The notes beneath the pieces are model-generated. The model had not been told where the DNA came from. It worked only from the letters and a program-made list of their open reading frames with translations, and made no database searches. From positions 124,001-188,000 of the forward strand of contig NZ_JAJIRQ010000003.1 in assembly GCF_025717605.1 (NCBI RefSeq): a stretch of 64,000 nt of DNA. Reading direction: 5' to 3'. The stretch is from Paucibacter sp. TC2R-5. Lineage in GTDB: Bacteria > Pseudomonadota > Gammaproteobacteria > Burkholderiales > Burkholderiaceae_C. The translations under genes were made by a program, and so were the position numbers. Position 1 is the first letter of the stretch. Every line of letters starts with the position of its first letter. Below, piece after piece: positions 27,533 through 37,308 of the stretch.

Positions 27533-29200
27533 TCAGTGGGAGGTACCTTCATCGCGGTTGATCTTGTTCCAGACGTTGTATTTGCCGACCGGCTTGCTCA
27601 TAGGCAGACGCTTGATCTCTTTGAAGCTGCTGCCGTCTAGCACGATGATCGCGCCGTCCATTTCCCAGACGCTTGCCAAAGCGTAACGACCGTCCTTGGT
27701 GAATTCGATATGGGCCAAGGTCTTGCCCGGCTCCTTGACTTGGGCCACGGTCTCCAGGGTTTGTTTGTCGATGATGGTCAAGGTGTCTTTCGCGCTGGTG
27801 CTGCTCATCATCGAGTCCACCCAGGCGTAGCGGCTATTGGCATGGCTGCGCATGAAGAAGCCTGGGCCGGGTGTGGCAATGTCTTTGAGCTTCTTCCAGC
27901 TCTGCAGATCGATCACCGTGACCAGCCCATCCATCAAGTTAGGGCTGGCCAAGACGCGCCGGCCCTGCCAATCAAAGGTGATGCCCGAACCGAGATGCGG
28001 CATACCGGGAATCGGCAGCGTGGCAATGCTGCGGCGCACATCCAGGTTGACCACCTGGCCGAGTTCAGCCTTGCCTTGGCCGTCCTCGGACGGCCGACCG
28101 GCGCCCAGCACATGCGCATAGCTCTGGTCGAAGAAGAAGTCATCCAGAGGCTGCGCCAATAGCGTGCGCCGGATATTCAGAAAGCCGTCCTTGGCAATGG
28201 CTTCGCTGGAGCGGTAGTCATGCACCAAACCGTCGTAAATCGCCGCGGCCTTGGGGTCATAGGAGATCTCCCAGATTTCGGCGATGTCTTTGAGCGCAAC
28301 CACAAAGCTGCGGCGCGGGCCGGCGTCATAGACGGCCGAGACGCGTGAGCTTTGGACGCCGTCCAGCGTGGTGGCGGCGAACTGCTTCAGCGGATTCAAG
28401 TCGGCATCAAACAGCGCCAGCGTGTGCGGCAGGTAGTTGGCGGCCATCACCAGCTTACCGTCGCCGCTGACGGCGATATTGCGCATATTCAGGCCGGCGC
28501 GCACCTCGGCCACGATCTTCAAATTCCAGAGGTCGTATTTGGTGATCCAGCCGTCACGCGAGCCAAAGAAGACAAAACGCCCATCGGGTGTGAACTTGGG
28601 GCCGCCGTGTAGAGCGAAGCGCGAGGGGAAGCGGTGGATGACTTCAAAGCTGTCACCATCAAGCAGGCTGATATGGTGGTCACCACCCTCGACGACGACG
28701 AAGAGATTCATCGGGTCCGCCTTCCATTGCGGTACCGAGGGCCAGGTCTTGCTGGTGGCGTCAAAGCTGCGCGAGGCCAAGATATCGGCCGCGCCCCATT
28801 GCGGTGTGGGCTTGAGCGGCTGGTAGATCAGCGCAGCCAGGGCTTCGATCTCAGCCGGCAAGAGCTGCGCGCCAAAGGCCGGCATCTGGGTCGCCGGGCG
28901 GCCGTTTTGAATCACCTTCAAAGCCTCTTGCTTGCGCAGCCGGGCCAGGCTTTCCGGCAACAGCGCAGGCCCCATGGCGCCGAGGCGCTGCGCGCCGTGA
29001 CAGCTCGCGCAGTGCTGGCCAAACAACGCCTGCGCATCCGCTTTGACAGTGGGCGGGGTAGCGAGCGGCGCGACGGGCGGAGTAGCGGGCGGAGCACCGG
29101 GCGCCGCCGCTTCGGCCCGGGCTTGACCCAGGCCCATCCAAAACAGACCGGCAGCCAACAGCAGCGGCGGGACGAGATCTTGCAGGTCTTTGAGCTTCAT
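27533..29200 (-). CDS. nirN: NirN, dihydro-haem d1 dehydrogenase
   Basis: The 555-residue periplasmic protein has a signal peptide, a Pro/Ala-rich linker and a c-type haem domain (CASCH at residues 64-68). An eight-bladed propeller related to NirS fills the rest. NirN makes the last double bond of haem d1 before its transfer to NirS. It differs from NirS in its neighbours and in the linker before the haem domain. The ATG overlaps the stop of nirJ (ATGA), and it is the last gene of the nirS-led operon. It converges with the Dnr-type gene with 48 bases between. Confidence 0.92.
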   Translation of the reverse strand: MKLKDLQDLVPPLLLAAGLFWMGLGQARAEAAAPGAPPATPPVAPLATPPTVKADAQALFGQHCASCHGAQRLGAMGPALLPESLARLRKQEALKVIQNGRPATQMPAFGAQLLPAEIEALAALIYQPLKPTPQWGAADILASRSFDATSKTWPSVPQWKADPMNLFVVVEGGDHHISLLDGDSFEVIHRFPSRFALHGGPKFTPDGRFVFFGSRDGWITKYDLWNLKIVAEVRAGLNMRNIAVSGDGKLVMAANYLPHTLALFDADLNPLKQFAATTLDGVQSSRVSAVYDAGPRRSFVVALKDIAEIWEISYDPKAAAIYDGLVHDYRSSEAIAKDGFLNIRRTLLAQPLDDFFFDQSYAHVLGAGRPSEDGQGKAELGQVVNLDVRRSIATLPIPGMPHLGSGITFDWQGRRVLASPNLMDGLVTVIDLQSWKKLKDIATPGPGFFMRSHANSRYAWVDSMMSSTSAKDTLTIIDKQTLETVAQVKEPGKTLAHIEFTKDGRYALASVWEMDGAIIVLDGSSFKEIKRLPMSKPVGKYNVWNKINRDEGTSH

Positions 29201-30495
29201 AGGTCGTGAATCGGAATGATGGGGGCGACGACAGCGGCCTTCTTCGCCTCGTTTTTGCCTGTGTAGCTGAAAGCGCTGCTTTCGACCCGACTCAGGCGGG
29301 CCGAGGCATCGGCAGAGAGGCCGATTTCGGCGTCGTCCAAGTAGCAGCCCGGATCTTCGGCCCACAGGTCGCCGGTGACCTGCTGGGCGCGTACCCGGGT
29401 GTTGCCGCCACACAGCGCGAAATGTGCGCATTCGGCGCAGCGCCCCTTGACCGGGCGCGGTTTGGTTTTGAGCCCATCCATCAAGGGGTCACTGCGGTCG
29501 CTCCAGATCGCCGAGAAGGGGCGCTGGCGCAAATTGCCAAGCGGGTAATGCCACCACATCGTGTCCGGATGGACCTCGCCCAAGTTGTCGATATTGGCCA
29601 CCCCGACGCCCGAGGCATTGCCGCCCCAGGCGACCAGGCGTTCGCGCAAGGCGGGCGCCCATCGCGGCCAACGCTGCTCTACCCAGCGCAGCAGATAGGC
29701 GGCATCCGCGTCGTTATTGCCGGTCACATAATCCCGTTCGCTACCGGCAACAGCGTCTGCCCACGCGGTCTCGAACAGCAGATCCAAGCCGGCGCGGGTG
29801 GCGTCAAAGCGCGCGTCGCGGCCGCGGTGGATATTGCCGCGGCCGGCGTAATTGAGGTGGGAAAAATAGAACTTGTCGACCTGCTCATCTTTCATCAACT
29901 GCAGCAGCGCCGGGAAGTCCTGGTCATTCAAATCGGTGAAGGTGTAGCGCAGGCCGGTCTTGACGCCCTGGGCGTGCAGCAGGCGAATCGCATTCAAGGA
30001 CGCGTCATAGGCACCGTCCAGGCGCCTGAACTTGTCATGCGTTTCGCGGGTGCCGTCGATGCTGATGCCCACATAATCAAACTTCTGTGCGGCAATGCGC
30101 TCGGCCATGGGCGCGTCGATCAAGGTGCCATTGGTGGAGAGTGCGGTGTAGAAGCCTTGGGCCTGGGCGCGCGCGGCGATCTCGAACAGATCGGGGCGCA
30201 ACAGCGGCTCGCCGCCGGAAAGAATCAAGACCGGCACACCGTAGGTCTTGAGGTTGTCCATCGCGCTGCAGACCTCGGCAAAGCTCAGCTCACCTGGATA
30301 GTCGTGGTCGGCCGACAAGGCATAGCAGTGCTTGCAGGTGAGGTTGCAGCGGCGCGTCAGGTTCCAGATCACGACCGGGCCACTTGCCCCGGCTCCGGCT
30401 TGACCATCCGGTTGAATTCGCCGTGTGGCCCGAGGGTATTCGCCGCTACGTTCTGCGGCGGCCACTTCACGCAAGTATTGGCTGATTCTCAACAT
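29197..30495 (-). CDS. nirJ: NirJ, radical SAM enzyme of haem d1 synthesis
   Basis: The 432-residue enzyme has the radical SAM motif CNLTCKHC (Cys50, Cys54, Cys57) and a SPASM-like C-terminal cysteine group with CAECAHFALCGG. NirJ replaces two propionate side chains of didecarboxysiroheme by oxo groups. The ATG at 30495 is preceded by GAGAGA; an open frame continues upstream across the end of nirH but without family similarity. It lies 11 bases after nirH and overlaps nirN. Length and motif spacing match cd1-type denitrifiers. Confidence 0.94.
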   Translation of the reverse strand: MLRISQYLREVAAAERSGEYPRATRRIQPDGQAGAGASGPVVIWNLTRRCNLTCKHCYALSADHDYPGELSFAEVCSAMDNLKTYGVPVLILSGGEPLLRPDLFEIAARAQAQGFYTALSTNGTLIDAPMAERIAAQKFDYVGISIDGTRETHDKFRRLDGAYDASLNAIRLLHAQGVKTGLRYTFTDLNDQDFPALLQLMKDEQVDKFYFSHLNYAGRGNIHRGRDARFDATRAGLDLLFETAWADAVAGSERDYVTGNNDADAAYLLRWVEQRWPRWAPALRERLVAWGGNASGVGVANIDNLGEVHPDTMWWHYPLGNLRQRPFSAIWSDRSDPLMDGLKTKPRPVKGRCAECAHFALCGGNTRVRAQQVTGDLWAEDPGCYLDDAEIGLSADASARLSRVESSAFSYTGKNEAKKAAVVAPIIPIHDL

Positions 30496-30506
30496 GGTGT
30501 TCTCTC

Positions 30507-30986
30507 TCAGTCCTTCAGACGCAGGCCGGTCTTTTTGAGAATCGCGCTGCTGTACAAAATCTCGTCGGCACGGCAGGCCGAGCCGAGCAGGGCGCGAATT
30601 TCGGCCGCATGTTGCTCGACCTCGTCGCGCGCGTGGCCATGCACCATCGCAAACAAGTTGTAGCGCCAGGCGGGCAGTCGGCGCGGCCGACGGTAGCAAT
30701 GGCTGACGCAGCTGAGCGAGCCGATGCGTTCGCCCAACTCGTCGACCAGCGCATCGTCGACATCCCAGACCGTCATGCCGTTGGCCAAATAGCCGAGTCG
30801 GTAATGGTTGGGCACGGCGCCGATGCGGCGGATCAGCCCCTTGGCTTGCATCTGCGCCAGCTCGGTCAGCACCTCGGCCTCGCTGATGCCCAGCACCGCG
30901 CCCAGTGCTTCGAAGGGGTTTTTCAGCAGCGGCAGGCCGGCTTGGGTGGCGGCGATCAATTGCCGCTCAAGAGGACTCAAGGCCAT
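30507..30986 (-). CDS. nirH: NirH, siroheme decarboxylase subunit (Lrp/AsnC-like)
   Basis: The 159-residue protein has an N-terminal winged helix (residues 1-60) and an AsnC-like ligand domain. The stretch SHCYRRPRRLPAWRYNLFAMVHG is broken here as CYRRPRRLP and WRYNLFAMVHG and marks the NirH/NirD class. With the other Lrp-like subunits it decarboxylates siroheme on the way to haem d1. It overlaps nirG by 20 bases and nirJ follows after 11 bases. Subunit letters among these paralogues are assigned by order and could be swapped. Confidence 0.85.
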   Translation of the reverse strand: MALSPLERQLIAATQAGLPLLKNPFEALGAVLGISEAEVLTELAQMQAKGLIRRIGAVPNHYRLGYLANGMTVWDVDDALVDELGERIGSLSCVSHCYRRPRRLPAWRYNLFAMVHGHARDEVEQHAAEIRALLGSACRADEILYSSAILKKTGLRLKD

Positions 30987-31494
30987 GGGCGGCTCCGCAG
31001 GGTAAGTTGGCTTGGGCCGGTAACTTCAGGCCGACGAAAAATTCGCGCTCCTTGGGGAATGCCAGCACCGTACAGTCGGTCAGCGCCTCGATTCGGGCGC
31101 ACACGCTGTCAGCCTGCGCCGGCGTTTCGACGGCGATCACGAACCACATATTCAGCGCATGTTCGCGCCGGTAGTTGTGAGCGACCTCGGGCAAGGCATT
31201 GACCAGCATGGCCACCGCCTCGAAGCGCTGCTCCGGCACCTGCATGGCAGCCAGCACAAACAGTCCCCCGGCTCGCTCGATCTGGAACAGCGGCCCAAAG
31301 CGGGTCAAGGTGCCCTGCGCGAGCAGGCGTTGCAGGCGCTCAATGACCACGTCTTCGCTGTAGCCCAGCTCGGCGGCGATAGCGGCAAAGGGGCGCGGCA
31401 GCAGCGGCAAATCCTCTTGCAAACGGTTGATCAGGGCCGCGTCCAGCTTGTCTAGTCGGGCCAACTGCTGGCTCGCGCCATTGGAGTCATGCAT
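30967..31494 (-). CDS. nirG: NirG, siroheme decarboxylase subunit (Lrp/AsnC-like)
   Basis: The 175-residue protein has the AsnC-like plan with the motif HNYRREHALNMWFVI, which marks the partner class to NirH. Type-A and type-B subunits of this family form the siroheme decarboxylase. The ATG at 31494 has AGGAG eight bases upstream, inside the end of nirDL, with an eight-base overlap. The end overlaps nirH by 20 bases. Confidence 0.85.
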   Translation of the reverse strand: MHDSNGASQQLARLDKLDAALINRLQEDLPLLPRPFAAIAAELGYSEDVVIERLQRLLAQGTLTRFGPLFQIERAGGLFVLAAMQVPEQRFEAVAMLVNALPEVAHNYRREHALNMWFVIAVETPAQADSVCARIEALTDCTVLAFPKEREFFVGLKLPAQANLPCGAAHGLESS

Positions 31495-32515
31495 CAAGAG
31501 TCTCCTGCACTTTTGAGCCGGACGTCAGGTCGGCAAAGTTGCGAAAGTAGCGTGCGCCGCATTGCTTGAAGCGGCGCCGGCTGAACAAGACCGTCTGCGG
31601 AACTTGCTCCAGATCGGCCGCCTTGCGCGCAGCTTCCAACCAGCTCAAAACCTCGCTGCGCTCCCGTCCGTGCAACATGCAATAAAGGTTGTAGGGCCAG
31701 CCCGGCGCGCGGGCGCGGCGGTAGCACAGCGTCACGCCGGGCTGCCGGCTGAGGATGTCCGCGTGGGCGTCAACGTCCTCGTCTGCCACATCAAACACGC
31801 ACATCGCGTTGGCGGAAAAGCCCAACTCATGATGGCGCACCACCGCGCCAAAACGACGCAGCGTGCCCTGGCTCAGCCATTGCTCCAGCTTGGCGAAGAT
31901 ATGGGCCTCGCTGCAGCCCAGCGCCTGAGCCCAGGCGGCATAGGGGCGTGCGATCAAGGGCAGGCCGTCTTCTACCAAGGCCGCCAGGGTGCGGTCCTCG
32001 CTTTGCACCGTGCGGTCGTGGTCGTGCAGCTTCTCTTGCCCACCGGCACGGGCCGCACAGCCGGCCGCATGGGGCCGCCGCAAATCGAAACCCAGATTGA
32101 TGCGATAAGCGCGCTGCATCGGCAGGCGCAGGGCCTGCAAGCCGCAAGCCTGCTCCAGGCTGCTCACGCCCGTCGCCACCTGCTCCGGATCGGCGCCGGT
32201 GATCACGAACCAGAGGTTATAAGCATGCTCACGTTCGTAGTTATGGTTGACACCTGCGTGCGCGCTGACCAAGGCCGCGACAGCCTCCATGCGCTGCGGC
32301 GGCACCGCAAAAGCGCAGAGCAAGGCCGCGCCGCCGGCGCCACTGCCCCAGATGCCGCCGATGCGGCCCAAGCTGCCGGACTCTTGCATGCGCTTGAACT
32401 CGGCCAGCACACGCTCTTGCCCGACGCCACAGCGCTGGCCCAGCTCAGCGAAAGGCTCGGGGCAGAGCGGAAAGCGCTGCTGCCAGTCGTTAATGAGATG
32501 GTCGGCGACTGTCAT
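31487..32515 (-). CDS. nirDL: NirDL fusion, siroheme decarboxylase
   Basis: The 342-residue protein consists of two Lrp/AsnC-like units. The first (about residues 1-150) has the NHNYEREHAYNLWFV motif. The second (about 185-325) has LCYRRARAPGWPYNLYCMLHG. Single-gene nirD and nirL exist in pseudomonads; a fused form is known from other proteobacteria. Both activity-bearing motif types are thus present in one chain. The linker around residues 150-185 is rich in Ala, Gly and His. The start lies two bases after the nirF stop. Confidence 0.9.
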   Translation of the reverse strand: MTVADHLINDWQQRFPLCPEPFAELGQRCGVGQERVLAEFKRMQESGSLGRIGGIWGSGAGGAALLCAFAVPPQRMEAVAALVSAHAGVNHNYEREHAYNLWFVITGADPEQVATGVSSLEQACGLQALRLPMQRAYRINLGFDLRRPHAAGCAARAGGQEKLHDHDRTVQSEDRTLAALVEDGLPLIARPYAAWAQALGCSEAHIFAKLEQWLSQGTLRRFGAVVRHHELGFSANAMCVFDVADEDVDAHADILSRQPGVTLCYRRARAPGWPYNLYCMLHGRERSEVLSWLEAARKAADLEQVPQTVLFSRRRFKQCGARYFRNFADLTSGSKVQETLDA

Positions 32516-32517
32516 TT

Positions 32518-33738
32518 TTAGAATCCCATCCGATTGGCGCGGCTGCTGAAGAAGATGCCGCTGGGGGCGTCGATGCTCAGAACAGCCTGCGTCTCGAAAC
32601 TGTCGGTGGCGATCACCGAGACGCGGTTGTCGTCGCGCGAGGAAATCCAGACCGCCTCGCCGCGAGGCGTGAACTCCATATGCAGCACCGCCCTGCCCGG
32701 CTCCAGCGTCTTGACGATTTGCCGGCTTTGCGTGTCGATGACCTGCACGCGGTTGTAGTCGGGCACGGCGAAATTGACCCAAACCTGGCGCCCATCGGGT
32801 CGGGCGATCACAAACACCGGCTGACCGGCGACAGGGATGCGCGCTACCTCGGACCAGCTTTCGGTGTCGACGACCAAGACCTCATGGCGGCCGATGGCGG
32901 GCAGGTAGGCGAACCGACCGGCGACCGCCCAGCCGCGCAGATGCGGCATCTTGAAGACCGGCAGCGGCTCCTGGCCACGCCCGTAGCCACCCAAGATTCG
33001 CGTTACTTTGGGCTCAGTCGCCCAGAGGTCAATCACGCCCAAACCGTCTTCGCCGAACAGGCCGGCAATGTAGTGGCGGCCATTGGGCGTGAGCAAGGCG
33101 TCATAGGGCTGGCGGCCGACGTCCTTGAATTTGGTGAGCTTGGGGGCGCCCGGGAGGCTGAGGTCGGCGATCCATATCTCGCCCGCATCAAACAGCGAAT
33201 AGATGAAGCGCTTGCCCGGCAGGTCGGCCAGGCCGACCACGCGTGAGAGCTTGCCCGGCGCAAATTCGGCCGGAATGTCGGCCACCAAGGCCAGGGTCTT
33301 GGCATCGAAGACCTTGATGCCGCCGGGCTGGTAGTTCTGCGCCGCCACCAGGCTGCCGTCTTGCGAGATCGCGCCGCCAATCGAGTTGCCGCTTTGCTGC
33401 ACGCGTGCGTCGGTTTTGCGCGTCAGCAAGTTGACCTTGCTCAGCGCGCCGTCGCGGCCGAAGACATAGGCCGTCGCACCATCGCGGCCGTAGACGACGG
33501 AGGCGTGTGACAGATCGCCGAAGCCATCAATGCTGCCGAGGATTTGCCGGCTCGTGGTGTTGATGACTTGCAGCGAACCTTTTGCCCGCTCGACCACTAC
33601 GCCGAGGTCGCCGCTACCTATCAGTGCGGCGCAAGCTGGCGTGTCGATCATCGCAGCGGGCGGCGCTGGCTGTGGAGATGAGGCGCAGCCCACCAGTGCG
33701 GCCAGCGCCAGCAGCATGCAGCCCAGTGCTTGCTTCAT
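32518..33738 (-). CDS. nirF: NirF, haem d1 biosynthesis protein
   Basis: The 406-residue lipoprotein has the lipobox LVGC and a propeller fold related to the d1 domain of NirS but without a haem c domain. NirF acts in the periplasm in a late step of haem d1 synthesis and interacts with NirN and NirS. The ATG overlaps the nirC stop (ATGA). Motifs such as GLADLPGKRFIYSLFDAGE and LPVFKMPHLRGWAV fit the family, including a conserved histidine in the latter. Confidence 0.92.
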   Translation of the reverse strand: MKQALGCMLLALAALVGCASSPQPAPPAAMIDTPACAALIGSGDLGVVVERAKGSLQVINTTSRQILGSIDGFGDLSHASVVYGRDGATAYVFGRDGALSKVNLLTRKTDARVQQSGNSIGGAISQDGSLVAAQNYQPGGIKVFDAKTLALVADIPAEFAPGKLSRVVGLADLPGKRFIYSLFDAGEIWIADLSLPGAPKLTKFKDVGRQPYDALLTPNGRHYIAGLFGEDGLGVIDLWATEPKVTRILGGYGRGQEPLPVFKMPHLRGWAVAGRFAYLPAIGRHEVLVVDTESWSEVARIPVAGQPVFVIARPDGRQVWVNFAVPDYNRVQVIDTQSRQIVKTLEPGRAVLHMEFTPRGEAVWISSRDDNRVSVIATDSFETQAVLSIDAPSGIFFSSRANRMGF

Positions 33739-34073
33739 GGTTTGTCCTTGCTTGGTGTTTCGCTGGGGAAACCCTGCAGCAGTTTTGAGGCGATCCACTC
33801 TGCTTCACTTTCGGAAATCATGCTGCGCCAGGGCGGCATGGGCGTGCCGGGCCGGCCGTGATAGATGGTGGCTTTGAGCGTCAGCAAGGGGATGTCGGCC
33901 AAGGCCTCGCGCGTCAGCGCGGGCCCCAGGCCGCCGGTCAGCTTCATGCCGTGGCAGCTGCCGCAGTCCTGCCTGACCATACGCACCAGTGCGGACTGGC
34001 GACCGAGCGTTGGACTCTCGGCCGCTTGAGCGCCAAGCGTCGCCAACATCAGACCGCAAACAAGCCACCGCAT
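33735..34073 (-). CDS. nirC: NirC, cytochrome c55x
   Basis: The 112-residue periplasmic monohaem cytochrome has a signal peptide ending AQA, CGSCH at residues 37-41 and a PGTPMPPW methionine-ligand segment. NirC donates electrons or assists haem d1 maturation together with NirN and NirF. The ATG at 34073 is preferred over a GTG one codon earlier. It starts four bases after the nirM stop on the minus strand and overlaps nirF. Confidence 0.9.
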   Translation of the reverse strand: MRWLVCGLMLATLGAQAAESPTLGRQSALVRMVRQDCGSCHGMKLTGGLGPALTREALADIPLLTLKATIYHGRPGTPMPPWRSMISESEAEWIASKLLQGFPSETPSKDKP

Positions 34074-34077
34074 CACA

Positions 34078-34383
34078 TCAGCTCTTGAGGATGGACTCCA
34101 CGGCCGACTTCAAGTCGGCGTCGCTGATCTTGTCCGGCCCAACTGGCGCCATCGGCACCGGCCCAAAGGTGCCGGCGCCACCCTTGCGGACCTTCTCGCT
34201 CAGCTTGGCCACCACGTCCTGGCCCTTGTACTTGGCGGCGATGTCCTTGAAGGACGGGCCGACAATTTTTTTGTCCTTGGCGTGGCAGGCCATGCAGCCG
34301 GCCTTGTTCATCGCATCATCGAGTTCGGCGGCCTGAGCGCCGAAGCTCAGCAGCGCGGCCAGGGCTATCAACAACTGTTTCAT
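34078..34383 (-). CDS. nirM: NirM, cytochrome c551
   Basis: The 101-residue periplasmic electron carrier has a signal peptide ending AQA, CMACH at residues 30-34 and Met78 in PVPMAPV as the distal ligand. It is the classical electron donor to nitrite reductase. An AAGGAG site lies before the ATG. It follows nirS by 59 bases and is the second gene of the operon. Confidence 0.93.
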   Translation of the reverse strand: MKQLLIALAALLSFGAQAAELDDAMNKAGCMACHAKDKKIVGPSFKDIAAKYKGQDVVAKLSEKVRKGGAGTFGPVPMAPVGPDKISDADLKSAVESILKS

Positions 34384-34442
34384 CACTAACTCCTTTATGG
34401 AAGGGGCCGCACCGGCTGCAAGCCGGGCGGCCTTGGGCTGGC

Positions 34443-36188
<1,746 letters not shown>

Positions 36189-36327
36189 TCACTCCGTCGG
36201 TAGGACGCTGCGAAGGGCAACGTCCGAGCAGCACTGCATCCATGGGCACTCAAGTGCATGGGCTCGCGAGGGGCTGCGGTTCCTGTGGCGAGCAGGAGCA
36301 TCCTCTCGCTCGGAGGATCAAAAGTCC

Positions 36328-36341
36328 TTGAACTGGTTCAA
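36328..36341. promoter_or_regulatory. FNR/Dnr-type box between nirS and nirE
   Basis: TTGAACTGGTTCAA is a perfect palindrome with TTGA/TCAA half-sites. It lies 68 bases before nirE and 143 bases before nirS, placed to control either or both. The rest of the 223-base gap has no gene. Confidence 0.7.
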
Positions 36342-36408
36342 GGACGCGGCGGGCCACAGCTTTTCAAATAGCGCTCATCGAAAGTCGACGCTTGAAGGAG
36401 CGGTGCGC

Positions 36409-37308
36409 ATGAGCATCTTGGACGAACCCCTGTATTTCGGGCCCTTGAGCCGGGCTGTGCCCAGGGCTCCGGCGCATCAGCCGACAGTGAATACGGCGGC
36501 GCCGGCTCTAGTGACCTTGGTCGGCGCCGGACCGGGCGATCCCGACTTGCTGACGGTCAAAGCAGCGCGCGCGATTGCCCAAGCACAACTGGTGCTGTAT
36601 GACCATCTGGTCTCCAAGGAGGTCTTGCGGCTCTTGCCACCCAGTGCCGAGTTGATCTATGTCGGCAAGCAAAGCGGGCAACATGCTTTGCCGCAGGAAG
36701 GCATCATCGATCTGATGCTGAGGCTGGCCCAAAGTGGCCGCCCGGTGCTGCGCCTCAAGGGCGGCGACCCCTATATCTTCGGGCGCGGCGGCGAGGAAGC
36801 GCAGGCCCTGGCCGCCGCCGGCGTGCCCTGCCAAACCATTCCCGGCATCAGCGCGGCGCAAGGCGCGGGCGCTTGCGCCGGCATCCCCTTGACGCACCGC
36901 GACCACGCCCGTTCGCTGGTCTTCGCAACCGGGCATCTCTGTGCGGCGCAAGCCACGCAGCCCAGCGGCGCCCCGCCCACGGTGGACCTTGACTGGGAGA
37001 TGCTGGCTCGCCCGCGCCAGACAGTGGTGATCTATATGGGCTTGGGCGCCCTGCCCATCATCTGCGAGCAACTGATCGCCCATGGCATGGCGCCCGATAT
37101 GCCGGCAGCGCTGATCGAAAACGCCAGCCTGCCCGAGCAGCGCTGCGTCAGCGGCAATTTGCAGAGCTTGCCCAGCCTGGCCCTGCTGCACGCGGTCAAG
37201 GCCCCGGCCTTGATCATGATTGGCACCGTGGTCAGTCTGCGGTCGGAGTTAGCCGCAGGGCTTGCCTATGCCCACGCGCACCAGCAGGCAGCCGTCACCA
37301 GATCTTGA
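36409..37308 (+). CDS. nirE: NirE, uroporphyrinogen-III C-methyltransferase
   Basis: The 299-residue SUMT uses two SAM to make precorrin-2 from uroporphyrinogen III, the entry to siroheme and haem d1. Motifs are VGAGPGDPDLLTVKA (residue about 45), LRLKGGDPYIFGRGGEE and LTHRDHA. AAGGAG lies nine bases before the ATG. Placement opposite nirS indicates the dedicated NirE rather than a cobA or cysG paralogue. Its last 14 bases overlap the end of the convergent peptidase gene. The N-terminal 40 residues are an extension of low conservation. Confidence 0.9.
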   Translation: MSILDEPLYFGPLSRAVPRAPAHQPTVNTAAPALVTLVGAGPGDPDLLTVKAARAIAQAQLVLYDHLVSKEVLRLLPPSAELIYVGKQSGQHALPQEGIIDLMLRLAQSGRPVLRLKGGDPYIFGRGGEEAQALAAAGVPCQTIPGISAAQGAGACAGIPLTHRDHARSLVFATGHLCAAQATQPSGAPPTVDLDWEMLARPRQTVVIYMGLGALPIICEQLIAHGMAPDMPAALIENASLPEQRCVSGNLQSLPSLALLHAVKAPALIMIGTVVSLRSELAAGLAYAHAHQQAAVTRS

